Counted from the first letter of the stretch, positions 47,038 to 57,234 are shown. The stretch: DNA of 64,000 nucleotides from Novosphingobium sp. (GCA_017744735.1 JAGIAR010000007.1:1-64000), one strand, 5' to 3'. Numbers and translations: made by a program. The notes: generated from the sequence alone by a model not told the origin.

Positions 47038-48138
47038 ATGGGTTTCCGTTGCGGGATCGTCGGCCTGCCCAATGTCGGCAAGTCGACTCTGTTCAACGCT
47101 CTTACCGAGACGCAGGCGGCGCAGGCGGCGAATTATCCGTTCTGCACGATCGAGCCGAACGTCGGCAATGTTGCGGTGCCCGATCCGCGGCTGCAGCAGC
47201 TGGCGAAGATCGCCGGATCGCAGAAGATCATCGAGACCCAGCTCGGCTTCGTCGACATCGCGGGCCTGGTGAAAGGCGCGAGCAAGGGCGAAGGCCTGGG
47301 CAACCAGTTCCTCGGCAACATCCGCGAAGTCGATGCGATCGTGCATGTGCTGCGCTGCTTCGAGGATGACGACATCCAGCACGTCGCCAACAAGGTCGAT
47401 CCGATCGCCGATGCCGAAGTGGTCGAGACCGAACTGCTGCTCGCGGACCTCGAAAGCCTCGAGAAGCGGGTGCCCGCCGCGGCCAAGCGCGCAACCACCG
47501 GCGACAAGGAATCGAAGCTGATCGCCAGCGTGCTCGGCCAGGCGCTCGAGCTGCTGCGCGAAGGCAAGCCCGCGCGGCTGACCGAACCGAAGGACGACGA
47601 GGAAGCGCGCGTGTTCCAGCAGGCGCAGCTGCTGACCGCCAAGCCGGTGCTCTACGTCTGCAACGTCGCCGAAGATGAAGCGGCCGAGGGCAATGCGCTG
47701 AGCGCGAAAGTGTTCGAGAAGGCCAAGGCCGAAGGCGCGCAGGCAGTGATCGTCTCGGCCGCGATCGAGGCCGAACTGGTCGCGATGCCGGTGGAAGACC
47801 GCGCCGAATTCCTCGAATCGCTCGGCCTTTCGGAAACCGGCCTCGCGCGGGTGATCCGCGCAGGCTACGAGTTGCTGGGGCTGCAGACCTTCTTCACCGT
47901 CGGCCCCAAGGAAGCGCGGGCGTGGACCGTCCACAAGGGCGCCAAGGCCCCGCAGGCGGCCGGCGAAATCCACACCGATTTCGAAAAGGGCTTCATCCGC
48001 GCCGAAACCATCGCCTTCGACGACTATGTCGCGCTGGGCGGCGAGGCGGGTGCGCGCGAGGCGGGCAAGCTGCGCCAGGAAGGCAAGGAATACGTCGTCC
48101 ACGACGGCGATGTGATGCTGTTCAAGTTCAACGTCTGA
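47038..48138 (+). CDS. ychF: Redox-regulated ATPase/GTPase YchF
   Basis: A 366-residue Obg-family P-loop protein, ATP-preferring, ribosome-associated. G1 GLPNVGKSTLFNALTE, G3 DIAGLVKGASKGEGLGNQFL, G4-like NVAEDEA and the C-terminal TGS domain LQTFFTVGPKEARAWTVHKGAKAPQAAGEIHTDFEKGFIRAE. Complete for the family. Confidence 0.98.
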   Translation: MGFRCGIVGLPNVGKSTLFNALTETQAAQAANYPFCTIEPNVGNVAVPDPRLQQLAKIAGSQKIIETQLGFVDIAGLVKGASKGEGLGNQFLGNIREVDAIVHVLRCFEDDDIQHVANKVDPIADAEVVETELLLADLESLEKRVPAAAKRATTGDKESKLIASVLGQALELLREGKPARLTEPKDDEEARVFQQAQLLTAKPVLYVCNVAEDEAAEGNALSAKVFEKAKAEGAQAVIVSAAIEAELVAMPVEDRAEFLESLGLSETGLARVIRAGYELLGLQTFFTVGPKEARAWTVHKGAKAPQAAGEIHTDFEKGFIRAETIAFDDYVALGGEAGAREAGKLRQEGKEYVVHDGDVMLFKFNV

Positions 48139-48181
48139 GCCGGGACGCCACTCCTCCCTCGTCGTGGCAGCGCGGGTTATA

Positions 48182-48577
48182 CTAATCGAAGCTCGCGATG
48201 ATCGGGCAAGGTCCCTCGCTCGATCCGGCGCATTCCTTGGCCAGCTTGCGCAGGCTGTCGCGCGCCCTGGTCAGCGTCGCGATTGTCGCTTCGAGATCGG
48301 CGATCCGCGCCCGAGCCATCTCCCGCGCCCGCGGCCGGTCGTTGCTCCGGTCGAGCGCGAGCAGTTCGGCGATCTCCTTGAGCGTAAACCCCGCCGCCTG
48401 CGCGGAGCGGATGAAGTGCAGCCGCCGCGCCTCCTCCGGCCCGTAGTGCCGCTGGCCTTTCGCGCCGCCGAGCCGCGTGGGGCGCGGATCGAACAGCAGC
48501 CCCTTGCGCTGGTAGAACCGCACCGTCTCCACGCCGATGCCGGCGCTGCGGGCGAGTTCCGAAATCGTCATGGCCAT
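48182..48577 (-). CDS. MerR-type regulator, mercury-MerR-like but with two cysteines
   Basis: A 131-residue regulator closely resembling mercury MerR: TISELARSAGIGVETVRFYQRKGLL (winged helix), GFTLKEIAELLALD, and the tail KECAGSSEGPCPIIASFD matching the CxxxxxxxxCPLIASL end of Tn501 MerR. Cys116 and Cys124 correspond to the two C-terminal mercury ligands, but the third ligand (Cys82 of MerR, within THCEEA) is absent; the local sequence is NDRPRA. It is divergent from a glutaredoxin-MauE gene across a mer-type operator. Either ATG at 48577 or 48571 may be the start. What it senses is open: a metal with fewer thiols, or a redox signal. Confidence 0.85.
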   Translation of the reverse strand: MAMTISELARSAGIGVETVRFYQRKGLLFDPRPTRLGGAKGQRHYGPEEARRLHFIRSAQAAGFTLKEIAELLALDRSNDRPRAREMARARIADLEATIATLTRARDSLRKLAKECAGSSEGPCPIIASFD

Positions 48578-48580
48578 CGC

Positions 48581-48612
48581 TTGACTCCGTACCGGGGTAC
48601 GGAAGTTATAAT
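48581..48612 (+). promoter_or_regulatory. mer-type promoter-operator of grx-mauE
   Basis: TTGACT (48581-48586), then CCGTAC-CGGG-GTACGG (48587-48602, perfect 6-bp dyad), AAGT and TATAAT (48607-48612). The 20-bp spacing is over-long, as in MerR-activated promoters (19-20). The core CCGTAC-N4-GTACGGAAG is the same as in the Tn501 mer operator as I recall it, only the four central bases differing. It starts four bases from the MerR start codon and ends nine before the grx-mauE ATG. Confidence 0.85.
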
Positions 48613-48621
48613 CCCGCCATC

Positions 48622-49368
48622 ATGGAAAAGAACCAGCAAAAGTCCGCCGCGCTGTACCGGATGGTGATGGAGAAGCACGTCTGCCCCTGGGGGCTCAAGG
48701 CGAAGTATCTGCTCGAGCGCCGGGGCTATGCGGTCGAGGACCACCACCTCGAAACCGCGGCGGACAACGAGGCCTTCAAGCAGGCGCATGGGGTGAAGAC
48801 CACTCCGCAGGTGTTCATCGGCGGCGAGCGGATCGGCGGATACGAGGATCTGCGGCGTCATCTAGGCCTCACGGTCCGCGATCCACAGGCGAAAAGCTAT
48901 CGTCCGGTAATCGCGGTCTTCGCGGTGGCCGCTGCGCTGGCGGCCGCGCTCAGCCTGTCGTTGTTCGGCGCGCTGACGCTGCGCAGCGGCGAATGGTTCG
49001 TCGCCTTCTCGATGGCGCTGCTGGCGATGCTCAAGCTGCAGGACGTCGACAAGTTCGCGACCATGTTCCTCGGCTACGACCTGCTCGCGCGGCGCTGGCT
49101 GCCCTATGCCTATCTCTATCCCTTCGCCGAGGCGCTGGCGGGGGTGCTGATGGCCGGGCGGCTGCTGCCGTGGCTGTCGATCCCGCTGTCGGGCTTCATC
49201 GGCACGATCGGGGCGGTCTCGGTCATCTATGCAGTCTATGTCCAGAAGCGCGAGCTCGAATGCGCCTGCGTCGGCGGCTCGGGCAAGGTGCCGCTCGGCC
49301 CGGTGTCGCTGATCGAGAATCTCGCCATGGTCGCGATGGCCGTGTGGATGCTGGCTGCGACCCATTGA
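48622..49368 (+). CDS. Glutaredoxin-MauE fusion membrane protein
   Basis: A 248-residue fusion. Residues 1-85 are a glutaredoxin domain with active site CPWG (Cys21, monothiol-like rather than CPYC), the cis-Pro TTPQVF (Pro62) and GGYEDL glutathione site. Residues 93-248 hold four hydrophobic segments of the MauE/DoxX redox-membrane type, with a CxC pair (Cys214, Cys216) in ELECACVGGSGKVPLG before the last helix. The likely job is passing electrons or glutathione-linked thiols across the inner membrane. The mer-type promoter immediately upstream makes it the direct target of the MerR. The next gene begins 10 bp on. Confidence 0.85.
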   Translation: MEKNQQKSAALYRMVMEKHVCPWGLKAKYLLERRGYAVEDHHLETAADNEAFKQAHGVKTTPQVFIGGERIGGYEDLRRHLGLTVRDPQAKSYRPVIAVFAVAAALAAALSLSLFGALTLRSGEWFVAFSMALLAMLKLQDVDKFATMFLGYDLLARRWLPYAYLYPFAEALAGVLMAGRLLPWLSIPLSGFIGTIGAVSVIYAVYVQKRELECACVGGSGKVPLGPVSLIENLAMVAMAVWMLAATH

Positions 49369-49378
49369 GGAACGAAAG

Positions 49379-50653
49379 ATGACCGGAAAACTGCTGCTCG
49401 CCGCCTGCGCCTCCACCTTGCCCCTTGCCGCGCCTGCCCTCGCGCAGGACGCCCCCGAGCCGATGGATCACGGTGCGATGGCCATGCCCGGCATGGACAT
49501 GGCGGACGGAGACGCCCCTGCCCCCGCCTATGGCGAAGGCTCGGGCAGCTCGCGCCTGCCGGGAGAGGACGGCGCCATGCACGGCGTCCACCTGGCGACC
49601 GGCGACTGGATGGTGATGCTCCACGGCTACGTCACCGCGCAATATACCGACGTCTCCGGACCGCGCGGCGACGACAAGCTCTATTCGACCTCGATGGCCA
49701 TGCTCTCGGCCGCGCACGACACCGGCTGGGGCACGATCCAGCTGCGCACCATGATGAGCGCCGAGCCGCTGATGAACGCGCGCGGCTATCCCAACCTGTT
49801 CGCGACCGGCGAGACCGCCGGCGGCGAGGCGCTGGTCGACCGCCAGCATCCGCACGATCTGTTCATGGAACTGGCCGGGCGGGTGGATTTCAACATCGCC
49901 GCCAACACCACGCTGTTCGTCTACGGCGGCCCGGTGGGCGAGCCGGCACTCGGCCCCAGCGCCTTCATGCATCGCGCCTCCGCCGCGAACAATCCGGAGC
50001 CGCCGATCACCCACCACTGGTTCGATTCGACCCATATCACCTATGGCGTGGTGACGGGCGGGCTCTCGAGCGAGCATTTCCAGCTCGAAGCCTCCGCCTT
50101 CCGCGGGCGGGAGCCCGACGAATACCGCTGGGACATCGAGACCCCCAGGCTCGACAGCTGGTCGGTGCGCGGCACCTGGAACCCTACCACGCGCTGGTTG
50201 ATCCAGGCGAGCTATGGCGAATTGCACCAGCCCGAGGCGCTGCACTCGGGGGAGGACGAGCATCGCTTCACCGCCTCCGCGCAGTATTCCACCGGTTCTC
50301 TGTCCGCGATGGCCGCGTTCAGCGCGAAGAGCCGCGTCCCGGGCGACACGCTCACCGCCTGGCTGGGCGAGGTGAACTGGGAGATCGACGGGCGCAATGC
50401 GCTGTTCGGCCGGGTCGAGAATGTCGACAACGACGAGCTCTTCCCCGACCATTCGGACCCGCTGCACGACGTCGCCTTCCGGGTGACCAAGTTCCAGGCC
50501 GGCTACGCGCGGCACATCCCGCTCGGCGAGCTGTTCCGCCTGACCCTCGGCGCGGCCGGATCGGCCTACGCCAAGCCTGCGGCGCTCGATGCCGCCTATG
50601 GCAGGCATCCGCTGGGCTTTACCCTGTTCGCGAAACTTGCTTTGGGTCGCTGA
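49379..50653 (+). CDS. Outer-membrane beta-barrel protein with His/Met-rich N-terminus
   Basis: A 424-residue exported protein (signal peptide MTGKLLLAACASTLPLAAPALAQ). The mature N-terminus MDHGAMAMPGMDMADGD is a Met/His cluster as seen in copper-handling proteins. The remainder has alternating amphipathic strands and ends FTLFAKLALGR, fitting an outer-membrane barrel. Similar proteins are found in metal-resistance islands, but I know no assigned function. It is in an operon with the Grx-MauE gene and shares a base with the downstream maoC start. Confidence 0.75.
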   Translation: MTGKLLLAACASTLPLAAPALAQDAPEPMDHGAMAMPGMDMADGDAPAPAYGEGSGSSRLPGEDGAMHGVHLATGDWMVMLHGYVTAQYTDVSGPRGDDKLYSTSMAMLSAAHDTGWGTIQLRTMMSAEPLMNARGYPNLFATGETAGGEALVDRQHPHDLFMELAGRVDFNIAANTTLFVYGGPVGEPALGPSAFMHRASAANNPEPPITHHWFDSTHITYGVVTGGLSSEHFQLEASAFRGREPDEYRWDIETPRLDSWSVRGTWNPTTRWLIQASYGELHQPEALHSGEDEHRFTASAQYSTGSLSAMAAFSAKSRVPGDTLTAWLGEVNWEIDGRNALFGRVENVDNDELFPDHSDPLHDVAFRVTKFQAGYARHIPLGELFRLTLGAAGSAYAKPAALDAAYGRHPLGFTLFAKLALGR

Positions 50654-51108
50654 TGGCGGAACCCCTGTATTACGAAGACCTCGAGGTCGGCTCGATCCGG
50701 CGCTTCGGGCACTATCAAGTCACCCGCGAGGAAGTGCTCGACTTCGCCCGCAAATACGACGCGCAGCCGTTCCACCTCAGCGACGAGGGCGCGGCGGCAA
50801 CCCATTTCGGCAGGCTCGCCGCGAGCGGGTGGCACACCTGTTCGATGACCATGGCGATGATGGTCGAGCACGCCGCGGTCGAGCCGCGCTCGTCGCTCGG
50901 CGCGCTGGGGATCGACGAGCTCCGCTGGTTGAAGCCGGTCTATCCCGGCGACGTGTTGAGCTGCGAAATGGCGTTGCTCGACAAGCGCCGCAGCCGCTCG
51001 AAACCCGGGCTGGGGATCCTCAACCTGCGGATGACCACCTTCAACCAGCACGGCGAGGCGGTGCTGGCGATGAAGCCGATCACGTTGGTGCGGGCGCGCG
51101 AAAGCTAG
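50653..51108 (+). CDS. MaoC-family (R)-hydratase-like protein
   Basis: A 151-residue hotdog-fold protein of the MaoC dehydratase family. Family start YYEDLEVGSIRRFGHYQVTREEVLDFARKYDAQPFH with the catalytic Asp/His-type region, then ASGWHTCSMTMAMMVE and the substrate loop ELRWLKPVYPGDVL. Translationally coupled to the outer-membrane protein gene, though the link to metal handling is probably incidental. Convergent with the DUF2167 gene (4-bp overlap). Confidence 0.88.
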   Translation: MAEPLYYEDLEVGSIRRFGHYQVTREEVLDFARKYDAQPFHLSDEGAAATHFGRLAASGWHTCSMTMAMMVEHAAVEPRSSLGALGIDELRWLKPVYPGDVLSCEMALLDKRRSRSKPGLGILNLRMTTFNQHGEAVLAMKPITLVRARES

Positions 51109-52118
51109 GGATCGCGTGCCGCGTCGCCGCCCGGCAAGCCCGAAAGGTCGGCGCGCGGGGCGGGATCGACGGTCTCGGGCTCGGTGTAGTAGACCTCGCC
51201 CGCTTCCTCCGCCTTGCCGAAACCGAACATCCTGGCGACAAACTTGCGCACCGCGACCAGCCCGGCGGCCACCGCGACGAAGATCACCTTGCCGAACTTG
51301 AGGATCAGCGCGAGCAGGCCGAGCTTCTTGACCGCGACCACTCCGACCCCGGCCGCGACCAGCCCGGCGATGCCGTATTCGGCCTTCTTGTCCCTCCCGG
51401 CGTCGAAATCCCGATAGCGCGAACCCGCATCGAAGCTCGCATGATCGGCGAAATCGGCGGCCGCGAGCCGGATCGCGGGCAGGCTTGGCATCACCGAAAT
51501 GAAATTCAGGCTGAGCACCCCGCGGCGGCCGAGCGTACGGAGGTCGTAATTGAGGGAATCGACCGGCGCACCCTCGATCCTGAGGTCGCGCGCCCAGATC
51601 ACCGAATGGCTGGCCTTGTCGTAATGCGGGCTCTCGGCCCATCCGGCGACATGCATCGCGGGATAGCCCTGCTTGGTGCGCTCGGCATTCGCCTCCTCGG
51701 TGCCCTGCTTGAGCTGGTCGAGGATCGAGCCGAAATCGGCGCTGGCGGCATCGTCGTCGGCGACGTAGCCCGAGTCCTCGTAGGTCACCACTGCGCCCCA
51801 GCTGTCGCTCCTGAGCGGCGAGGCGCCGGCCGGCATGACGAGGCCGAGCACCCCGTCGGCGTTCGCCGGCGGATTGCCCCACAGATCGACCAGGATCGTG
51901 CGCGCATCGGCCGCGTCGTAGAAATCGTACTGGTCGCCGAGGTCGAGCGTCGCTTTCGCCGCGGCGATGGGGATCTTGCCGTGCTTCGGCCTGAGATTCT
52001 TCTCGAGCGCAAGCAGCTGGGGCGGGATCTTGTCGTCCTGCGCGGCAAGGCCGGCAGCCTGCGATCCGGCAACCAGCAACGTCATCGCAAGCAGCGCGGC
52101 GCGCAGCACGTATTTCAT
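51105..52118 (-). CDS. DUF2167 membrane-anchored protein
   Basis: A 337-residue exported protein of the DUF2167 family. Signal peptide MKYVLRAALLAMTLLVAGSQAAGLAAQ; conserved segments VDLWGNPPANADGVLGLVMPAG, WGAVVTYEDSGYVADDDA, and WARDLRIEGAPVDSLNYDLRTLGRRGVLSLNFI. The C-terminal part has two hydrophobic segments (AGLVAAGVGVVAVKKLG... and VIFVAVAAGLVAV). The function is unknown. Confidence 0.88.
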   Translation of the reverse strand: MKYVLRAALLAMTLLVAGSQAAGLAAQDDKIPPQLLALEKNLRPKHGKIPIAAAKATLDLGDQYDFYDAADARTILVDLWGNPPANADGVLGLVMPAGASPLRSDSWGAVVTYEDSGYVADDDAASADFGSILDQLKQGTEEANAERTKQGYPAMHVAGWAESPHYDKASHSVIWARDLRIEGAPVDSLNYDLRTLGRRGVLSLNFISVMPSLPAIRLAAADFADHASFDAGSRYRDFDAGRDKKAEYGIAGLVAAGVGVVAVKKLGLLALILKFGKVIFVAVAAGLVAVRKFVARMFGFGKAEEAGEVYYTEPETVDPAPRADLSGLPGGDAARDP

Positions 52119-52185
52119 GATCAGCCCCCCGAATGTCCCGCACGCAGGCTAGACAGCGCGGAGGCGCAACGCCAGACCTATCCGA

Positions 52186-52665
52186 CTAGGTATTATCCCC
52201 GTCGCACCAGACCTTGCCTTCCGCGTCGAACACGATGTTGTCGGCATGGTCGCCCACGGTAAGATGCGCGCCGCCGGCCTTGTCGGTGAAAGACAGGCGG
52301 AACCAGTGCGAGGTGCCGAAATAGCGCGAGCGGACCCCGGGCCTGATTTCGGGGCTGCCGCTGTCGGCGGCGAAGCGGATCATTTCGCCGTCGACCTTCA
52401 TGTAGCCCGCTTCCTTCATCGCCAGCACCATCGCGCCGTGGCCGCCGCTGCCGGGCGAGAACACGCAGCCCGCGCTGCGGAACCGCAGCCGCTTGATCTC
52501 GTGCTCGAGAATCGGCTCGGGCTGGATCGGGACCGAGGCGTCGTTGACCTGCTTGACGATCTCGGTTGCCGCCTTGTTGCTGAGCGTCTTGTCCGACTGG
52601 TCGTCATTCGCACCGCCGCAAGCGGCCAGGGCCAAGAGCAGCGAAATCGGCAGAATTGCGCGCAT
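52186..52665 (-). CDS. Hypothetical lipoprotein downstream of mutL
   Basis: A 159-residue lipoprotein (MRAILPISLLLALAAC, lipobox LAAC, Cys16). The mature part has a conserved-looking core RLRFRSAGCVFSPGSGGHGAMVLAMKEAGYMKVDGEMIRFAADSGS and ends KVWCDGDNT. I do not recognise it. Its ATG shares one base with the mutL stop, so it is translated in an operon with mutL, most likely only by position. Confidence 0.75.
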   Translation of the reverse strand: MRAILPISLLLALAACGGANDDQSDKTLSNKAATEIVKQVNDASVPIQPEPILEHEIKRLRFRSAGCVFSPGSGGHGAMVLAMKEAGYMKVDGEMIRFAADSGSPEIRPGVRSRYFGTSHWFRLSFTDKAGGAHLTVGDHADNIVFDAEGKVWCDGDNT

Positions 52666-54479
52666 CAGTGCCTTCCGAAAAGCTTTTCGACATCCGTCAT
52701 CGACAGCTTAACCCACGTAGGGCGCCCATGGTTGCATTGGCCGGAACGCGGCGTGCGTTCCATCTCGCGCAGCAGCGCATTCATCTCGGCGACCGACAGG
52801 GTCCGGCCGGCCCTGACCGAGCCGTGGCAGGCCATCGTCGCCAGCACGTGCTCGATCTTCTCGTCGAGCAGCAAGGCATCGCCGTTCTGCGCAAGATCGT
52901 CGGCCAGGTCCTGCAGCAGCGCCTGCGGATCGGCTTTGGCCAGCGCACCCGGAAGCGCGCGCACGAGCATCGCGCCGGGGCCGAACCGCTCGATCGCGAG
53001 GCCCAGTGCAGCAAATTTCTCCGCATTGTCCTCAAGCCGGTCGCAAGCCGGCTCGTCCAGCTCGACCACCTCGGGCAGCAGCAGCGCCTGGCTCGCAGCG
53101 ACCTTGTCGCCCGCCCCGGCCGCCCGGAGCCGTTCGAGCACCAGGCGTTCGTGCGCCGCGTGCTGATCGACCAGCACCAGCCCATCGGACGCCTCGGCGA
53201 CGATATAGGTGTTGGCGACCTGCCCGCGCGCAATGCCGAGCGGAAAGTCTTCGGTTTCGGGCGCGACCGGTGCAGCCGCTTCGGCGCGGCCCATCGGCGC
53301 GGCCATCACTTCGCTTTCGTAGCCGCGCCACTCGCGCCCGGCCTCGCTCACGCGCGCTTGTGGTGCGGTCCAGTCGCGGCCGGCGAAGATGGAGCGCAAG
53401 GCAGGTGAAATGTCTTCCCGAACCGGCTCCTGCTGCCATCGGCCCATCGCCGCGCCGTCGGGCGCCTGGGCGCTGCGCCGGTCCCCGGTCGCGAGCGCCT
53501 GCCGCAGCCCGGAGACGATGAACCCGCGCACCCCGGCGGCATCGCGGAACCGCACCTCGGTCTTGGCCGGATGGACGTTCACGTCGACCTCTTCGGGCGG
53601 CAGGGTGAGGAACAGCGCCAGCACCGCGTGCCGATCGCGCGCGAGCATGTCGGCATAGGCACCGCGCACCGCGCCGGTCAGTAGCCGGTCCTTCACCGGA
53701 CGGCCGTTGACGAACAGATATTGGTGATCGGCCACCCCGCGGTTGTAGGTCGGCAGGCCGGCGACCCCGGTCAACCGCATCGCGCCCGTTTCGAGGCTCC
53801 GCTCCATGTCGAGCAGCACGGCATTGTCGGCGAGTTCGCGCGCGACGATCCGCGCGACCCTGGCCTCGGTGCTCTCGCCGCCCTGCACCGCGAAAATCCG
53901 CCGCCCACCGTGTTCGAGGCTGAAGGCCACGTCCGGCCGCGCCATCGCGAGCCGGCGTACCACGTCGAGGCAGGCGGCATATTCGCTGCGCTCGCCGCGC
54001 AGAAACTTGCGCCGCGCGGGAACCTTGCCGAACAGCTGCTCGACCCTGACCCGGGTGCCGGGCGGCAGCGCGGCCGGGCCTTCCTCGCTCACTACGCCAT
54101 GATCGACTACCCGCCGCCACCCCTGTTCGGCCCCGCGGACCCTGCTTTCGAGGGTCAGCCGCGCAACGCTGGCGATCGAGGGCAATGCTTCCCCCCGGAA
54201 GCCGAGCGTTGCGACCAGCTCGATCGCCTCGTCCGGCAGCTTCGAGGTCGCATGCCGTTCGAGCGCCAGCGCCATCTCTTCCGGCGCCATGCCGCAGCCA
54301 TCGTCGGTCACCTCGATCCGACCGAGCCCGCCGTCCAGCAGGCTCACGTCGATCCGCGTCGCGCCGGCATCGATCGCGTTTTCGACCAGTTCCTTGAGCG
54401 CCGCGGCCGGGCGCTCGACCACCTCGCCCGCGGCGATACGGTTGACCAGCGTCTCTGGAAGGCGGCGGATTGTCGGCAT
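52665..54479 (-). CDS. mutL: DNA mismatch repair protein MutL
   Basis: A 604-residue MutL, the matchmaker of mismatch repair. GHKL ATPase motifs: VVERPAAALKELVENAIDAGA, VTDDGCGM and ATSKL...TLGFRGEALPSIASV. C-terminal dimerisation domain with VLVDQHAAHERLVLERL and TMACHGSVRAGRTLSVAEM. No clear DQHA-x2-E-x4-E endonuclease motif beyond DQHAAHERLVLE, which is the normal form for endonuclease-type MutL. Divergent from mreB. Confidence 0.97.
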   Translation of the reverse strand: MPTIRRLPETLVNRIAAGEVVERPAAALKELVENAIDAGATRIDVSLLDGGLGRIEVTDDGCGMAPEEMALALERHATSKLPDEAIELVATLGFRGEALPSIASVARLTLESRVRGAEQGWRRVVDHGVVSEEGPAALPPGTRVRVEQLFGKVPARRKFLRGERSEYAACLDVVRRLAMARPDVAFSLEHGGRRIFAVQGGESTEARVARIVARELADNAVLLDMERSLETGAMRLTGVAGLPTYNRGVADHQYLFVNGRPVKDRLLTGAVRGAYADMLARDRHAVLALFLTLPPEEVDVNVHPAKTEVRFRDAAGVRGFIVSGLRQALATGDRRSAQAPDGAAMGRWQQEPVREDISPALRSIFAGRDWTAPQARVSEAGREWRGYESEVMAAPMGRAEAAAPVAPETEDFPLGIARGQVANTYIVAEASDGLVLVDQHAAHERLVLERLRAAGAGDKVAASQALLLPEVVELDEPACDRLEDNAEKFAALGLAIERFGPGAMLVRALPGALAKADPQALLQDLADDLAQNGDALLLDEKIEHVLATMACHGSVRAGRTLSVAEMNALLREMERTPRSGQCNHGRPTWVKLSMTDVEKLFGRH

Positions 54480-54599
54480 GGATTCGAGCCTAGCGGCGAA
54501 GGGGGTTCATTTCGAGCCGAACCGCCCAAATTTCCGTGGCTTTCCGCACAAAATTTTGGCCTTTGCACAAGGCTTGGTTTAAGCAGCCGCGACCGGCTG

Positions 54600-55711
<1,112 letters not shown>

Positions 55712-55759
55712 GGGCTTCGGCCGGCGTCCCAAGTCCCGGGCCCGCCGGCCAGACAGGGA

Positions 55760-56677
55760 ATGGGCATGCCGCAGCAATCCGGTCGATCGTCGAGCTATTC
55801 CAAGAAGGCGCAATTCAGCGTCTTCACCGGATATCTCGTGGCCGCGTTCGGTGCCGCTCTCGGTGCTATCCTGCTGGTGCTGTCGTTCTGGAAGCCCGAT
55901 GCGATGAATGGCATCCGCGGCGCGGCGACCGACATCGTCAGCCCTGTCGGCCGGGGAAGCGCGATCGCCCGCAACGGCGGCCAATCATTGTGGCAGTCGA
56001 TCGCCGGTTACTGGCAGGCGGGCTATCGCAACGCGCAACTCGAACGCGAGGTCAAGGAAGCGCATGTCCGCCTGGCGCAGGAGCAGGCGCTGGCGGCGGA
56101 GAACGCGCGCCTCAAGGGGTTGCTGGGCCTGCGCGAGGGCGAGGTGAAGCCGATCGCCTATGCCCGGCTGATCGGCTCGAGCTCGGCCAGCACCCGCCGG
56201 CTCGCCTATCTTTCCGCCGGCCGGGACCAGGGCGTGCAGCCGGGCATGCCGGTGCGTTCGCCGCTCGGCCTGGTCGGGCGGGTGCTCGAGACCGGCGCGA
56301 CCTCGTCGCGCGTGCTGTTGCTGACCGATGGGGCGAGCATGGTCCCGGTGCGCCGCGCCAAGGACGATGTGGTCGCCTTCGCCGAAGGCCGGGCCGACGG
56401 CTCGCTGCGCCTGCGGCTGATCAACCTCGGGATCAATCCGCTCAAGAAGGGCGATGTCTTCGTCACTTCCGGTGCGGGCGGGCTGTTCCGTCCCGGGATC
56501 GCGGTCGCGGTGGTCGAGGACCTGACCCGCGACGGCGCGATCGCCCTGCCCACCGCCAATCCCGCGGCCACGATCCACGTCGCGGTGGATCCGATGTGGG
56601 AGCCTCAGGCCCAGGCGGTGATCGACCGCCCGGCCCCGGCCGCCAATCCGGCGACGGTAGGCGAGGACGCGAAGTGA
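55760..56677 (+). CDS. mreC: Rod-shape protein MreC
   Basis: A 305-residue bitopic membrane protein of the elongasome. One hydrophobic helix near residues 20-45 (FTGYLVAAFGAALGAILLVLSF), coiled coil around 85-115 (ERAQLEREVKEAHVRLAQE-like), then the beta domain with VRSPLGLVGRVLETGATSSRVLLLTD. Its stop overlaps mreD by 4 bp. Confidence 0.95.
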   Translation: MGMPQQSGRSSSYSKKAQFSVFTGYLVAAFGAALGAILLVLSFWKPDAMNGIRGAATDIVSPVGRGSAIARNGGQSLWQSIAGYWQAGYRNAQLEREVKEAHVRLAQEQALAAENARLKGLLGLREGEVKPIAYARLIGSSSASTRRLAYLSAGRDQGVQPGMPVRSPLGLVGRVLETGATSSRVLLLTDGASMVPVRRAKDDVVAFAEGRADGSLRLRLINLGINPLKKGDVFVTSGAGGLFRPGIAVAVVEDLTRDGAIALPTANPAATIHVAVDPMWEPQAQAVIDRPAPAANPATVGEDAK

Positions 56678-57234
56678 GTGTCGAGACCCAGATGACCGCG
56701 ACCCATCGTGACCGGTTCGGCCGCACGATCAACCGCGACCACTCGCCGGTTCTATCGCAGGGCGTTCCCCTCACGACGATCCTGGTCGGATCGCTCACCC
56801 CGCTGCTGCCGATCGTCGCGTCCGGGCCGGTGGTGCCGCCGCTCGGCTTCATGCTCCTGCTCGCCTGGCGGATCCAGCGGCCCGGCCTGCTGCCGATGTG
56901 GATCGGCCTGCCGCTGGGCGCATTCGACGATCTGTTCAGCGGCCAGCCCTTCGGCTGCGCGATCATGCTGTGGTCGCTTGCCCTGCTCGCGCTCGAGGCA
57001 ATCGAGACGCGCTTTCCGTGGCGTGGCTTTTGGCAGGACTGGGCGACCGCGGCGGGCCTGATCGTCGCCTATCTCGCGATCGGTGCGATCGTTGCCGACG
57101 GCCATATCGAGCTGTGGCGCGTGCCGCTGGTGCTGCCGCAGGTGGCGCTCGGCATATTGCTGTTTCCGCTGGTCGCCCGGCTGGTCGCCTTCTTCGATCG
57201 GGTGCGCCTGATCCGCGTCCGGCATCTCGACTGA
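56674..57234 (+). CDS. mreD: Rod-shape protein MreD
   Basis: A 186-residue multi-pass membrane protein. The GTG start at 56674 overlaps the mreC stop (GTGA). About five hydrophobic segments, with PMWIGLPLGAFDDLFSGQPFGCAI, the family's LG..DD...G.P.G motif. Its stop shares a base with the mrdA start. Confidence 0.9.
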   Translation: MSVETQMTATHRDRFGRTINRDHSPVLSQGVPLTTILVGSLTPLLPIVASGPVVPPLGFMLLLAWRIQRPGLLPMWIGLPLGAFDDLFSGQPFGCAIMLWSLALLALEAIETRFPWRGFWQDWATAAGLIVAYLAIGAIVADGHIELWRVPLVLPQVALGILLFPLVARLVAFFDRVRLIRVRHLD

